From: CAZYXZ01 sp964651395
Lineage (GTDB): Bacteria; Actinomycetota; Actinomycetes; BP-191
NCBI GenBank assembly: GCA_964651395.1
Contig: CAZYXZ010000100.1
Location: 1 to 8,168, forward strand
Length of the DNA stretch: 8,168 bases
Direction of reading: 5' to 3'
The first letter of the stretch is position 1; each line of letters opens with the position of its first letter. Under the pieces are notes generated by a model. The model worked only from the letters and a program-made list of their open reading frames with translations, did not search any database and was not told the DNA's origin. The position numbers and the translations under genes were made by a program. Below are positions 1 through 6,086 of the stretch, piece by piece.

Positions 1-1155
1 CGGGATCGCGTCGAGCGGCACGCTGAGCTCGTCGTACGTCGGACCCACTCGCGCCGCGACCGGGGCCAGCGCGTCGAGGTCGAAGCCGTAGACCGCGGCC
101 GCGTTGCCGGCCAGCACCTGCTGGAGCTCGTCGCGCGGCGTGCCGGCGAACGCGTGTCGCAGGCCCTCGCGCGTGTACGGGTAGGTGGACTCGTTGTGCG
201 GGTAGTCGCTGCCCCAGAGGAAGCGGTCCACGCCGATCTCGTGCCGGGCCGCCGCCTCCTTGGGCGACGGGAACGAGCAGCCGACCCACACGTTGCGCCC
301 GAAGTACTCCGACGGCGCCAGCGGAAGCACGTCCTCCGGCGCGTACTTCAGCTCGCCGATCCGGCCGGTGCGCATCTGCGCGTGGTAGCCGTCGAGCATC
401 GACAGCAGTCCGGGCACCCACGAGCAGCCCTGCTCGGTCAGCACCAGCCGCAGCCGCGGGAACCGCTCGAAGACGCCGCTGACCAGCAGCTGGGTCAGCG
501 CGCGACGCGAGAAGAAGGACGCCTCCGCGATCCACAGGAACCCGGCGGCGGGATAGGGGCCGTAGTCGGGCAGGCCGCCGCCACCGTGGTTGGTGACGAC
601 GACGTCGAGGTCCTGGCACACGGCCCACAGCTCGTCGTACGCCGGGGAGTGCAGTGGGGCGATGTGCTTCACGTCCGGCGGCAGGGTCGGGAGCAGCACG
701 CTCGGCAGCCCGTGCTCCTTCGCCCAGCGGACGTCGTCGATCGCGTCGTCGACGTCGTTGAGGAAGATCTGTGCGACACCGGCGCGCCGTCCGGGCGCGG
801 TCGCGCACCAGTCGGCCAGCCACCGGTTGTGCGCGCGCAGGCCGGCCAGGCGCAGCGCGTAGCTCTCTGTCGAGGGCGGCCGCGCGATCAGCGCGCCGGT
901 CGGGAAGAACGGCGGCACGGTGTTGGGGAAGACCACCTCGGCGACGACGCCGTCGGCCTCCTGCTCGGCGAGCCGCCGCTCGCCGTCCCAGTTGCGCGTG
1001 CGGCCGTCGCCCTGCAGGTCGCGGAACGGGTTCGCGTACTTCGCGCGCCAGCGGTCGTACTCGTCGAGGTACTCGCGCTCGAGGTACTCGCGATAGGTGT
1101 CCATGCTCGCGCCGGCGTGGCAGTCGGCGGAGACGAGGGTCAGCCGGTCGGTCAT
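1..1155 (-). CDS. Amidohydrolase-superfamily metal-dependent hydrolase (Amidohydrolase_2/ACMSD-like), 3' end cut by window edge
   Basis: The 385 visible residues, open to the window edge, read as a TIM-barrel metal-dependent hydrolase of the Amidohydrolase_2 type. Family members hydrolyse or decarboxylate small organic acids in the cytoplasm. The N-terminal strand carries Asp11-Cys-His13 (SADCHAG), the position of the family's metal-binding HxH motif with the first His replaced by Asp. Further along are TNHGGGG with His190, a likely metal ligand; TEQGCSWVP at 240-248, a pattern common in this branch; and FLWGSDYPH at 312-320, where Asp317 matches the conserved metal-binding or catalytic Asp. 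The start codon overlaps the stop of the upstream DegT-fold gene by four bases (ATGA). No Shine-Dalgarno sequence is visible, so translation is probably coupled. The substrate is unknown; the operon suggests a step linked to the upstream PLP-fold enzyme. The superfamily call is firm, the reaction open. Confidence 0.88.
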   Translation of the reverse strand, partial: MTDRLTLVSADCHAGASMDTYREYLEREYLDEYDRWRAKYANPFRDLQGDGRTRNWDGERRLAEQEADGVVAEVVFPNTVPPFFPTGALIARPPSTESYALRLAGLRAHNRWLADWCATAPGRRAGVAQIFLNDVDDAIDDVRWAKEHGLPSVLLPTLPPDVKHIAPLHSPAYDELWAVCQDLDVVVTNHGGGGLPDYGPYPAAGFLWIAEASFFSRRALTQLLVSGVFERFPRLRLVLTEQGCSWVPGLLSMLDGYHAQMRTGRIGELKYAPEDVLPLAPSEYFGRNVWVGCSFPSPKEAAARHEIGVDRFLWGSDYPHNESTYPYTREGLRHAFAGTPRDELQQVLAGNAAAVYGFDLDALAPVAARVGPTYDELSVPLDAIP

Positions 1156-2360
1156 GCGCGCCCGGCCAGGAACGCGTCGAGGGTCTCGCCGATGTAGGCC
1201 ATGCCGTCGTCGTCGATCCCGTGGTTCACGGGGAGGATCAGGCCCTGCTCCATGACGGCGTCCGCGTTGGGCAGCCCGGCCTCGGGCGCCCGGTGCGCGA
1301 TGCCCTTGAACGCCGGCTGGCGCAGCGCGTTGCCGGTCCACACCATGCGGGTGTCGATGCCGGCCGCCTCCATGTGCTGCTGGAGGTCGGCGCGCCGGAT
1401 GCCCGACTGCGGGCGGATCCGGAACGGGAACATGTGCCAGGCCGTGTCGAGCTCCGGCGTCGTGACCGGCAGGACGAAGACGTCGGGGAAGGCGGCCAGC
1501 GCCGTGGCCAGGCGCTCGGCGTTGCGGCGCCGGCGGGCGAGGTTGGCGGTCAGCTTGCGCAGCTGCACGAGCCCGAAGGCGGCGGACAGCTCCGAGGGCT
1601 CGAGGTTCCAGCCCACCTCGTCGAAGATGAACAGGTTGTCGTACTCGAGGCCGTCCACGTCGGAGAAGAAGCGGCGGTCCACGCCCTTGGTCGTGCCGAA
1701 CAGCTGCACCTCGCTGCGCCGGCCCCATCGCCGCAGCAGCAGGCAGCGGTCGAGCAAGGCGTCGTCGTCGAGGCAGACCATCCCCCCGGTGCCGGCCGCC
1801 GTGATGATGTGCGAGAGCGCGAAGCTCGTGACCGTGATGTCGGACCGGGTGCCGGTCGGCGTGCCGCGCAGCCTCAGGCCGAGCGCGTCGCAGGAGTCCT
1901 CGACGACCTGGAGCCCGTGCCGGTCCGCCAGCGCACGCAGCGCGTCCCAGTCCGGCGCGTTCCCGATGAGGTTCGGCACCAGCAGCGCCCTGGTGCGCGG
2001 CCCGACCATCTCCTCCACGGCCGTGACGTCGAGGTTGTAGGTGTTCGGCTCGACGTCGACGAAGACCGGCACGAGGCCGGCGCGGACCAGCGGTGCGAGA
2101 TCGGTCGAGAAGGTGAGCGGTGACGTGACGACCTCGTCGCCGGGGGACAGGCCGAGCAGCTCGACGGCCAGGTAGAGCGCCGAGCTGCCGCTGTTGCACA
2201 TCACGCCGCGTGCCTTGCCGAACAGCTCGGCGATGCCGCGCTCGAAGGCGCGCACGTTCTTGCCGATCCGCAGCGCGGTCGGGCCGCCGCGGAGCACCTC
2301 GAGGACGGCGGTCACCTCCTCCTCGTCGTGCACGCTCCCGGCGTACTCGATGCGTGGCAT
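1152..2360 (-). CDS. DegT/DnrJ/EryC1/StrS-fold PLP enzyme with His in place of the Schiff-base Lys; probable sugar 3-dehydratase-like protein
   Basis: This 402-residue protein has the fold-type I architecture of the DegT/StrS family, which acts on nucleotide-linked keto sugars. Visible motifs are NSGSSAL at 56-62 (cofactor phosphate), GDEVVTSPLTF at 74-84, VEDSCDALG at 153-161 (Asp155 for the pyridine nitrogen) and SFALSHIITAAGTGGMV at 179-195. The Schiff-base lysine normally lies in that last motif, but residue 184 is histidine. His at this site, together with EDSCDALG, is known from ColD (GDP-4-keto-6-deoxymannose 3-dehydratase) and from E1/RfbH dehydrases, which use PMP and remove the 3-hydroxyl. 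The segment from RRWGRR (211) to GWNLEPSELSAAFGLVQL (250-267) aligns by eye with RfbH, but the iron-sulfur cysteines after WGR are absent, as in ColD. A strong ribosome site, GGGAGGGAG, ends six bases before the ATG, which shares one base with the marR stop. The family is clear; dehydratase activity and substrate are inferred. Confidence 0.87.
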   Translation of the reverse strand: MPRIEYAGSVHDEEEVTAVLEVLRGGPTALRIGKNVRAFERGIAELFGKARGVMCNSGSSALYLAVELLGLSPGDEVVTSPLTFSTDLAPLVRAGLVPVFVDVEPNTYNLDVTAVEEMVGPRTRALLVPNLIGNAPDWDALRALADRHGLQVVEDSCDALGLRLRGTPTGTRSDITVTSFALSHIITAAGTGGMVCLDDDALLDRCLLLRRWGRRSEVQLFGTTKGVDRRFFSDVDGLEYDNLFIFDEVGWNLEPSELSAAFGLVQLRKLTANLARRRRNAERLATALAAFPDVFVLPVTTPELDTAWHMFPFRIRPQSGIRRADLQQHMEAAGIDTRMVWTGNALRQPAFKGIAHRAPEAGLPNADAVMEQGLILPVNHGIDDDGMAYIGETLDAFLAGRA

Positions 2361-2833
2361 CAGCGACTCCCTCCCGCGGGCCGGTACGGCGTCACGCGCA
2401 GGTCCTCGACGAAGCGCTCGAGCAGCCGGGCGAAGTCCGCGCGGTCGGCCGGCGTCCAGTCGGCCAGCACGTCGGCGAGGTGCGTGTGCGTGACGGCGGT
2501 GAGCGTGCGGCGTACCGCCTGCCCTTGCGGGGTGGCCGCGACGTGGGTGACACGCCCGTCGTCACGGCTCGGCGTACGCCGGACCAGGGCGGCCTTCTCC
2601 AGGACGCCCACCCCTCGCGCCGTCGCCCCGGGGTCCATTCCCGCGAGCCGGGCGAGCTCGCCCATGGTGAGCGGGCCGTCCCCGCAGATCCGCCGCAGGA
2701 GGAGCGCCGCGGGCGGGGAGAGGTCGACACCGGCCGCCTCGGCCTGGCGCGCGTGCACCCGACGGCTCGCGTTGCGGCGGAACAGCGTCTCGAGCGCCTG
2801 CTGGATCGCGCCGTACTCGGCCGCCACCGCCAT
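2360..2833 (-). CDS. MarR-family transcriptional regulator
   Basis: This is a 157-residue winged helix-turn-helix protein of normal MarR length. N- and C-terminal helices (about 5-30 and 110-145) would form the dimer interface. LTMGELARLAGMDPGATARGVGVLEKAALV (split: 55-66 helix-turn, 67-84 recognition helix) is followed by the wing RRTPSRDDGRVTHVAATPQG (85-104), which contains the typical Asp-Gly-Arg tip. It heads the operon with the DegT-fold enzyme and the amidohydrolase, and is divergent from the glycosidase pair. A perfect 19-bp palindrome just upstream is its likely operator, so autoregulation is expected. Two starts are plausible: ATG at 2842 (160 residues) and ATG at 2833. I prefer 2833, because no Shine-Dalgarno sequence precedes either and a -10-like TATCAT sits seven bases upstream, which fits a leaderless mRNA. 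The longer in-frame extension into the neighbouring gene has no support. The inducer is unknown. Confidence 0.9.
   Translation of the reverse strand: MAVAAEYGAIQQALETLFRRNASRRVHARQAEAAGVDLSPPAALLLRRICGDGPLTMGELARLAGMDPGATARGVGVLEKAALVRRTPSRDDGRVTHVAATPQGQAVRRTLTAVTHTHLADVLADWTPADRADFARLLERFVEDLRVTPYRPAGGSR
2367..2375 (-). promoter_or_regulatory. Ribosome binding site of the DegT-fold gene
   Basis: On the minus strand GGGAGGGAG lies six bases upstream of the ATG at 2360, inside the last codons of the marR gene. It is the strongest Shine-Dalgarno match in this operon. It supports the 402-residue start and suggests this gene is translated well in its own right as well as by coupling. Confidence 0.7.
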
Positions 2834-2840
2834 GTGCCGC

Positions 2841-2846
2841 ATGATA
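2841..2846 (-). promoter_or_regulatory. Candidate -10 box for a leaderless marR transcript
   Basis: On the minus strand TATCAT matches the TAnnnT consensus and is followed by seven bases and then the A of ATG at 2833. This is the geometry expected when transcription starts at the start codon. No good -35 lies 17-18 bases upstream. The box overlaps the left end of the palindrome by two bases, so a bound repressor would block it. Confidence 0.4.
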
Positions 2847-2863
2847 CTTGACTCAGTCAAGTA
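2845..2863. promoter_or_regulatory. Perfect 19-bp palindrome, probable MarR operator
   Basis: TACTTGACTCAGTCAAGTA has two nine-base arms that are exact reverse complements around a single central C. Length, symmetry and position, directly before a MarR-family gene, are those of a MarR dimer operator. It touches the -10-like box of marR on the minus strand and ends 15 bases before the -35-like element of the divergent glycosidase promoter. Binding could therefore repress marR and also affect the divergent genes. The palindrome is seen; binding is inferred. Confidence 0.75.
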
Positions 2864-2878
2864 GTGCGCAGGTAGTGC

Positions 2879-2908
2879 TGGACAGCGGTTCGTGCGGAAG
2901 GATAACTT
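2879..2908 (+). promoter_or_regulatory. Candidate sigma-70-type promoter for the glycosidase pair
   Basis: TGGACA (2879-2884), one mismatch from the TTGACA consensus, is followed after 18 bases by TAACTT (2903-2908), which fits TAnnnT. Transcription would begin near 2915, giving a leader of about 35 bases before the ATG at 2949. This A/T-richer patch stands out from its GC-rich surroundings. Confidence 0.45.
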
Positions 2909-2924
2909 ACCTACCGGCCAGGTA
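2908..2924. repeat. Short inverted repeat at the predicted transcription start of the glycosidase pair
   Basis: TACCT and AGGTA are reverse complements separated by seven bases (ACCGGCC), covering the predicted start of transcription. A second pair, GGATA (2900-2904) and TATCC (2923-2927), lies around it. This could be a local operator for a sugar-responsive regulator or a small leader hairpin. Arms of five bases can arise by chance. Confidence 0.3.
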
Positions 2925-2938
2925 TCCGGCATCGGCTC

Positions 2939-2944
2939 GGGGGA
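2939..2944 (+). promoter_or_regulatory. Ribosome binding site of the first glycosidase
   Basis: GGGGGA lies four bases before the ATG at 2949. It selects this start over an upstream in-frame GTG at 2892, which would place 19 hydrophilic residues before the signal peptide. Confidence 0.55.
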
Positions 2945-2948
2945 CTCG

Positions 2949-4505
2949 ATGAAGAAGTGGTCGTTGCTCGCTGCGGTTGCAATGGTGGCGGCGCTCTCGC
3001 CTCTCGTCCCGGCCGCGCAGGCCGCCGGCCCGCGGGTCGTCACCGCCTCCGGGCGATCGATCCTCGTCGACGGCCAGCCCTACACGGTCAAGGGCTACAA
3101 CTACACGACCGACGCGACCCGGACCTGGCCGGTCATGGCCTTCGCCTCCGACCCCGAGGCGTGCCGCAACGACGCCAAGCTGCTCGCAGGCGGCGGCGTC
3201 AACACGATCCGGATCTGGTGGTCCATGACCGGTGCCACCACCACGCAGGCCGACGAGCTCGCCTGTCTGGACGCGCTCTGGGCCGAGGGCATCGGTGTCA
3301 TCTGGACCCTCGCCGCACCCGGTGGGCGGCCCAACGTGCCCGGCTTCATGGAGACCTACCAGGCTCTCGCCGACATCGGCATCGAGCGGTTCAAGAACCA
3401 CCCGGCGACGCTCATGTGGCTGGTCGGCAACGAGTGGGAGCTGCGCTGCGGCAACGCCCCGGCGGCCGACCTGGGCTGCCGCGCCGAGACCATGGGCACG
3501 CAGGGCGGGGCGGTCGGCATCCTCAACCCGATGCTCGAGCACATCAAGGCGCTCGATCCCAACCACCTGGTCGGGACCACGGTCTGCTGCGGCGCGACGA
3601 ACGGGGCCATGCACTACAACCTGCCGGCCCTCGAGGTCTGGGGCATCAACATGTACCCGTCGCTGCACTACGCGGCCGGGGTGACGAACTTCGAGAACAC
3701 GCTCGACCACCTCAGCGTCTGGGACCCCGACCGGCCGAAGATCTTCACCGAGCTCGGCGTCGACCGCTTCTGGTGCATCCGGTCGATTGCCGTCGACGGC
3801 ACCAACGGCCCGTGCAAGACGGCCGGCGGGCGCACGCCCCCGCAGACCAGCGGCGAGTACCCGAAGACGCAGTCCGACTACTTCACGACCGCGTGGGACA
3901 GCATGGTCGCCCACAGCGACGACGTGACCGGCGCGACCTTCTTCATGTTCTCCGACATGTGGAACAAGTGCTCCCTGCTCTGCGGTGGGGTGGGCACGCC
4001 GTTCACCCACGACGTCTACCCCGAGGGCATCGCGCACGCGGCGGACGGCCCGGCGGCCGCCGAGTGGTGGGGCGTCGCGCACTCCGTGCCGTTCGGCGCG
4101 ACGTACACCCGCGTGACCACGATGGCCTTCGACGAGCTGGCCCGGCGGTGGTCCGCGGCGGCCATCCCGACCATCACGTCCGGCCCGACGTACGTGCCGC
4201 GCACCAGCCCGTGCACGTACGACGGCGGCCAGCAGTACCGGATCCGCGCGACCTGGACGACCGACCTGCCCACGACCAGCGAGGTCTACTACAGCATCCC
4301 CGGCCAGACGGCCAACGGGGGCGGCGACATGATCGCGGACAACTCGCAGTACGAGCCGGTGGCCTCCGACGCGACGCTGACGACGAACCACTCGATCGCG
4401 TTCGACACCACTCTCGGCCGGGGCCGGGTCATCATCCGGTCGTTCACCGCGACCGGCCAGAGCGTCTCCCACCCGCCCGTCGACATCACCTGCGGCGACC
4501 TCTAG
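2949..4505 (+). CDS. Secreted clan GH-A-type glycoside hydrolase with C-terminal FN3-like domain (copy 1)
   Basis: This is a 518-residue exported protein. Residues 1-25 form a signal peptide (MKKW, a hydrophobic core, then AQA before Ala26). Residues 30-405 look like a retaining TIM-barrel glycosidase: KGYNYTT at 48-54, GVNTIRIWW at 83-91, GNEWE at 160-164 with Asn161-Glu162 as putative acid/base, WGINMYPSLH at 231-240, FTELGVD at 266-272 with Glu268 as putative nucleophile, and FFMFSDMWNK at 331-340 at the barrel end. This Asn-Glu/Glu pattern is that of clan GH-A (GH2, GH5, GH72 and others); I cannot assign one family. Residues 408-518 contain ATWTTDLPTTSEVYYS, typical of an FN3-like domain. 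The mature part has twelve cysteines, including the adjacent pair Cys213-Cys214, implying many disulfides. The stop abuts the start of a paralogue. It probably cleaves or remodels an extracellular polysaccharide or glycan; the substrate is unknown. Confidence 0.85.
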   Translation: MKKWSLLAAVAMVAALSPLVPAAQAAGPRVVTASGRSILVDGQPYTVKGYNYTTDATRTWPVMAFASDPEACRNDAKLLAGGGVNTIRIWWSMTGATTTQADELACLDALWAEGIGVIWTLAAPGGRPNVPGFMETYQALADIGIERFKNHPATLMWLVGNEWELRCGNAPAADLGCRAETMGTQGGAVGILNPMLEHIKALDPNHLVGTTVCCGATNGAMHYNLPALEVWGINMYPSLHYAAGVTNFENTLDHLSVWDPDRPKIFTELGVDRFWCIRSIAVDGTNGPCKTAGGRTPPQTSGEYPKTQSDYFTTAWDSMVAHSDDVTGATFFMFSDMWNKCSLLCGGVGTPFTHDVYPEGIAHAADGPAAAEWWGVAHSVPFGATYTRVTTMAFDELARRWSAAAIPTITSGPTYVPRTSPCTYDGGQQYRIRATWTTDLPTTSEVYYSIPGQTANGGGDMIADNSQYEPVASDATLTTNHSIAFDTTLGRGRVIIRSFTATGQSVSHPPVDITCGDL

Positions 4506-6086
4506 ATGAAGAAGCGGTTCTCGCTCCTCGGCGCCATCTGCCTGCTGTTCGCCGTCGCGACGCTGATCCCGGCGGCGCAGGCCGCGGGCCCTCGTGTAGT
4601 GACGACCTCGGGGCGGAACATCCTGGTCGACGGGCAGCCGTTCGTCGTGAAGGGCTACAACTACACGACCGACGTCAATGCCACCTGGCCGCTGATGGCG
4701 TTCGCGGACGACCCGGTCGCGTGTGTGAACGACGCGAAGCTCCTGGCCGGCGCAGGCGTGAACGCCCTGCGCATCTGGTGGACGCCGACCGGCGGCTCGG
4801 AGCTGGTGAACCCGCAGGCGGAGTTCGACTGTCTCGACGCCCTGTGGGCGCAGGGCATCGGCGTCATCTGGACCATCTCCAACCCGGCTGGGCGGCCCAA
4901 CATCCCCGGCTACATGGAGGAGTACAAGATCACCGTCGACCAAGCGGTGGCGCGGTTCAAGAACCACCCGGCGACGCTCATGTGGCTGCTCGGCAACGAG
5001 TGGGAGCTCATCTGCGGCGAGGGGCCGGACCTCGACGGCTGCCGAAACGCGATCTTCGGCGTCAACGGCGGACAGGTCAGCCTGCTCAACCAGCTCATGG
5101 TGGACGTGAAGGCCGCCGACCCCAACCACCTCGTCGGCGTGACCATCTGCTGCAACAGCTGGGCCGGCGGGATGCAGTTCAACATCCCTGCGCTGGAGGT
5201 CTGGGGCGTTAACTGGTACCCGTCGCTGCACTTCCCGGCTGGGGTCGCGGCCTTCGACGCGATGCTCGACCAGCTCAGCACATGGGACGCCGCCCGGCCG
5301 AAGGTCTTCACGGAGATGGGCGTGGACCGGATCTGGTGCCTGAACACCCTTGCGGGAGTCCCCGGCACCAGCGGTCCGTGCCGGACGGTCGGCGGGCTGG
5401 AGCCGCCGCACTCGAGCGGTGAGTACCAGGTCGCACAGGCCGACTACTTCGCGACCGCCTGGGACCGCATCGTGGCACACGGGGACGATGCCGCCGGAGC
5501 GACGTTCTTCATGTTCTCCGACATGTGGAACAAGTGCTCGCTTTTCTGCGGCGGCGTTCCGGGTGGCGGGCTGGTGCACGACGTCTATCCAGAGGCAATC
5601 AACAACTCGCCGGACGGGCCCAACGCCGCCGAGTGGTGGGGGGTCGCCGGCGCGGTGGTCAAGGGCTCGCCCTACATGCGCTATACGTCGCTGGCCTTCG
5701 ACGCGCTGGCCCGACGCTGGTCGTCGGTGACGCCGCCGACCATCACGTCGGGTCCGGTGTTCCAGCCGCAGACCAGCCCCTGCACGTACGAGAACAACGA
5801 GCAGTACAAGATCCGCGCGACATGGACGACCGACCTGCCGTCCACCACCGAGGTGTACTACAGCCTGCCCGGCGAGATACTGACCGGCGGCGGTGACATG
5901 GTGGCCGACAACTCTCGCTACGAGCCGGTCGCCTCCGACGCGACGCTGACGACGAACCACTCGATCGTCTTCGACGCCAAGTACCTCGGTCGCGGTCGCG
6001 CGGTCGTCCGGTCGTTCACCGCCGGGGGGCAGAGCGTCACCCACCCGCCGATCGACCTGACCTGCGGGGACTTCCAAGGCAGGTAA
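4506..6086 (+). CDS. Secreted clan GH-A-type glycoside hydrolase with C-terminal FN3-like domain (copy 2, tandem paralogue)
   Basis: This 526-residue protein is about two-thirds identical by eye to the gene before it and has the same layout. Residues 1-26 are a signal peptide (MKKRFSLLGA, then AQA before Ala27). The barrel has KGYNYTT (49-55), GNEWE with Asn164-Glu165, WGVNWYPSLH (233-242), FTEMGVD with Glu270, and FFMFSDMWNK (334-343). The FN3-like domain runs from about 412 to 520. All twelve cysteines of copy 1 are present, including the adjacent pair 215-216. The ATG follows the TAG of copy 1 directly, and no good Shine-Dalgarno sequence is seen, so it is probably translated by coupling from the same mRNA. 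Differences cluster in loops that could shape the substrate site (residues 94-106, 126-150, 171-200, 281-312), and copy 2 ends with four extra residues (FQGR for L). The putative catalytic residues are intact, so it should be active. The substrate may overlap or complement that of copy 1. Confidence 0.85.
   Translation: MKKRFSLLGAICLLFAVATLIPAAQAAGPRVVTTSGRNILVDGQPFVVKGYNYTTDVNATWPLMAFADDPVACVNDAKLLAGAGVNALRIWWTPTGGSELVNPQAEFDCLDALWAQGIGVIWTISNPAGRPNIPGYMEEYKITVDQAVARFKNHPATLMWLLGNEWELICGEGPDLDGCRNAIFGVNGGQVSLLNQLMVDVKAADPNHLVGVTICCNSWAGGMQFNIPALEVWGVNWYPSLHFPAGVAAFDAMLDQLSTWDAARPKVFTEMGVDRIWCLNTLAGVPGTSGPCRTVGGLEPPHSSGEYQVAQADYFATAWDRIVAHGDDAAGATFFMFSDMWNKCSLFCGGVPGGGLVHDVYPEAINNSPDGPNAAEWWGVAGAVVKGSPYMRYTSLAFDALARRWSSVTPPTITSGPVFQPQTSPCTYENNEQYKIRATWTTDLPSTTEVYYSLPGEILTGGGDMVADNSRYEPVASDATLTTNHSIVFDAKYLGRGRAVVRSFTAGGQSVTHPPIDLTCGDFQGR

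Larger units (their letters stand above)
2949..6086 (+). repeat. Tandem gene duplication (two direct copies of about 1.56 kb)
   Basis: The two glycosidase genes are direct repeats offset by about 1,557-1,569 bases. Exact nucleotide blocks are embedded in more diverged sequence: 3090-3114 equals 4650-4674 (25 bases), 3386-3422 equals 4952-4988 (37 bases), 3424-3442 equals 4990-5008 (19 bases) and 4362-4398 equals 5931-5967 (37 bases). The second and third blocks encode the start of the putative acid/base region. The fourth encodes part of the FN3-like domain. Confidence 0.85.

Noticed and set aside
154..2123. Two long plus-strand open frames opposite the amidohydrolase and DegT-fold genes
   Set aside because: Their translations are low-complexity Arg/Ala/Val sequences without motifs, and the minus-strand genes in the same place have clear family signatures.
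2892..2948. GTG start 57 bases upstream of the first glycosidase ATG
   Set aside because: It would add 19 polar residues before an otherwise standard signal peptide, and the ATG at 2949 has its own ribosome site and matches the start of copy 2 (MKKxxSLL).
2834..3043. Extended marR start reaching into the first glycosidase gene
   Set aside because: The extra residues show no MarR features, would overlap the signal peptide of the divergent gene, and would put the 19-bp palindrome inside coding sequence.
4501..4506. TCTAGA (XbaI) site at the junction of the two paralogues, as if a cloning scar
   Set aside because: The sequence is explained by the natural codons CTC-TAG-ATG. Both flanking genes are intact and diverged, and no vector sequence is present.
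2957..5212. Plus-strand frame of about 750 codons overlapping the glycosidases in another frame
   Set aside because: It has Arg-rich composition, no signal peptide and no domain, and it crosses the boundary of two real genes. It is a frame shadow.
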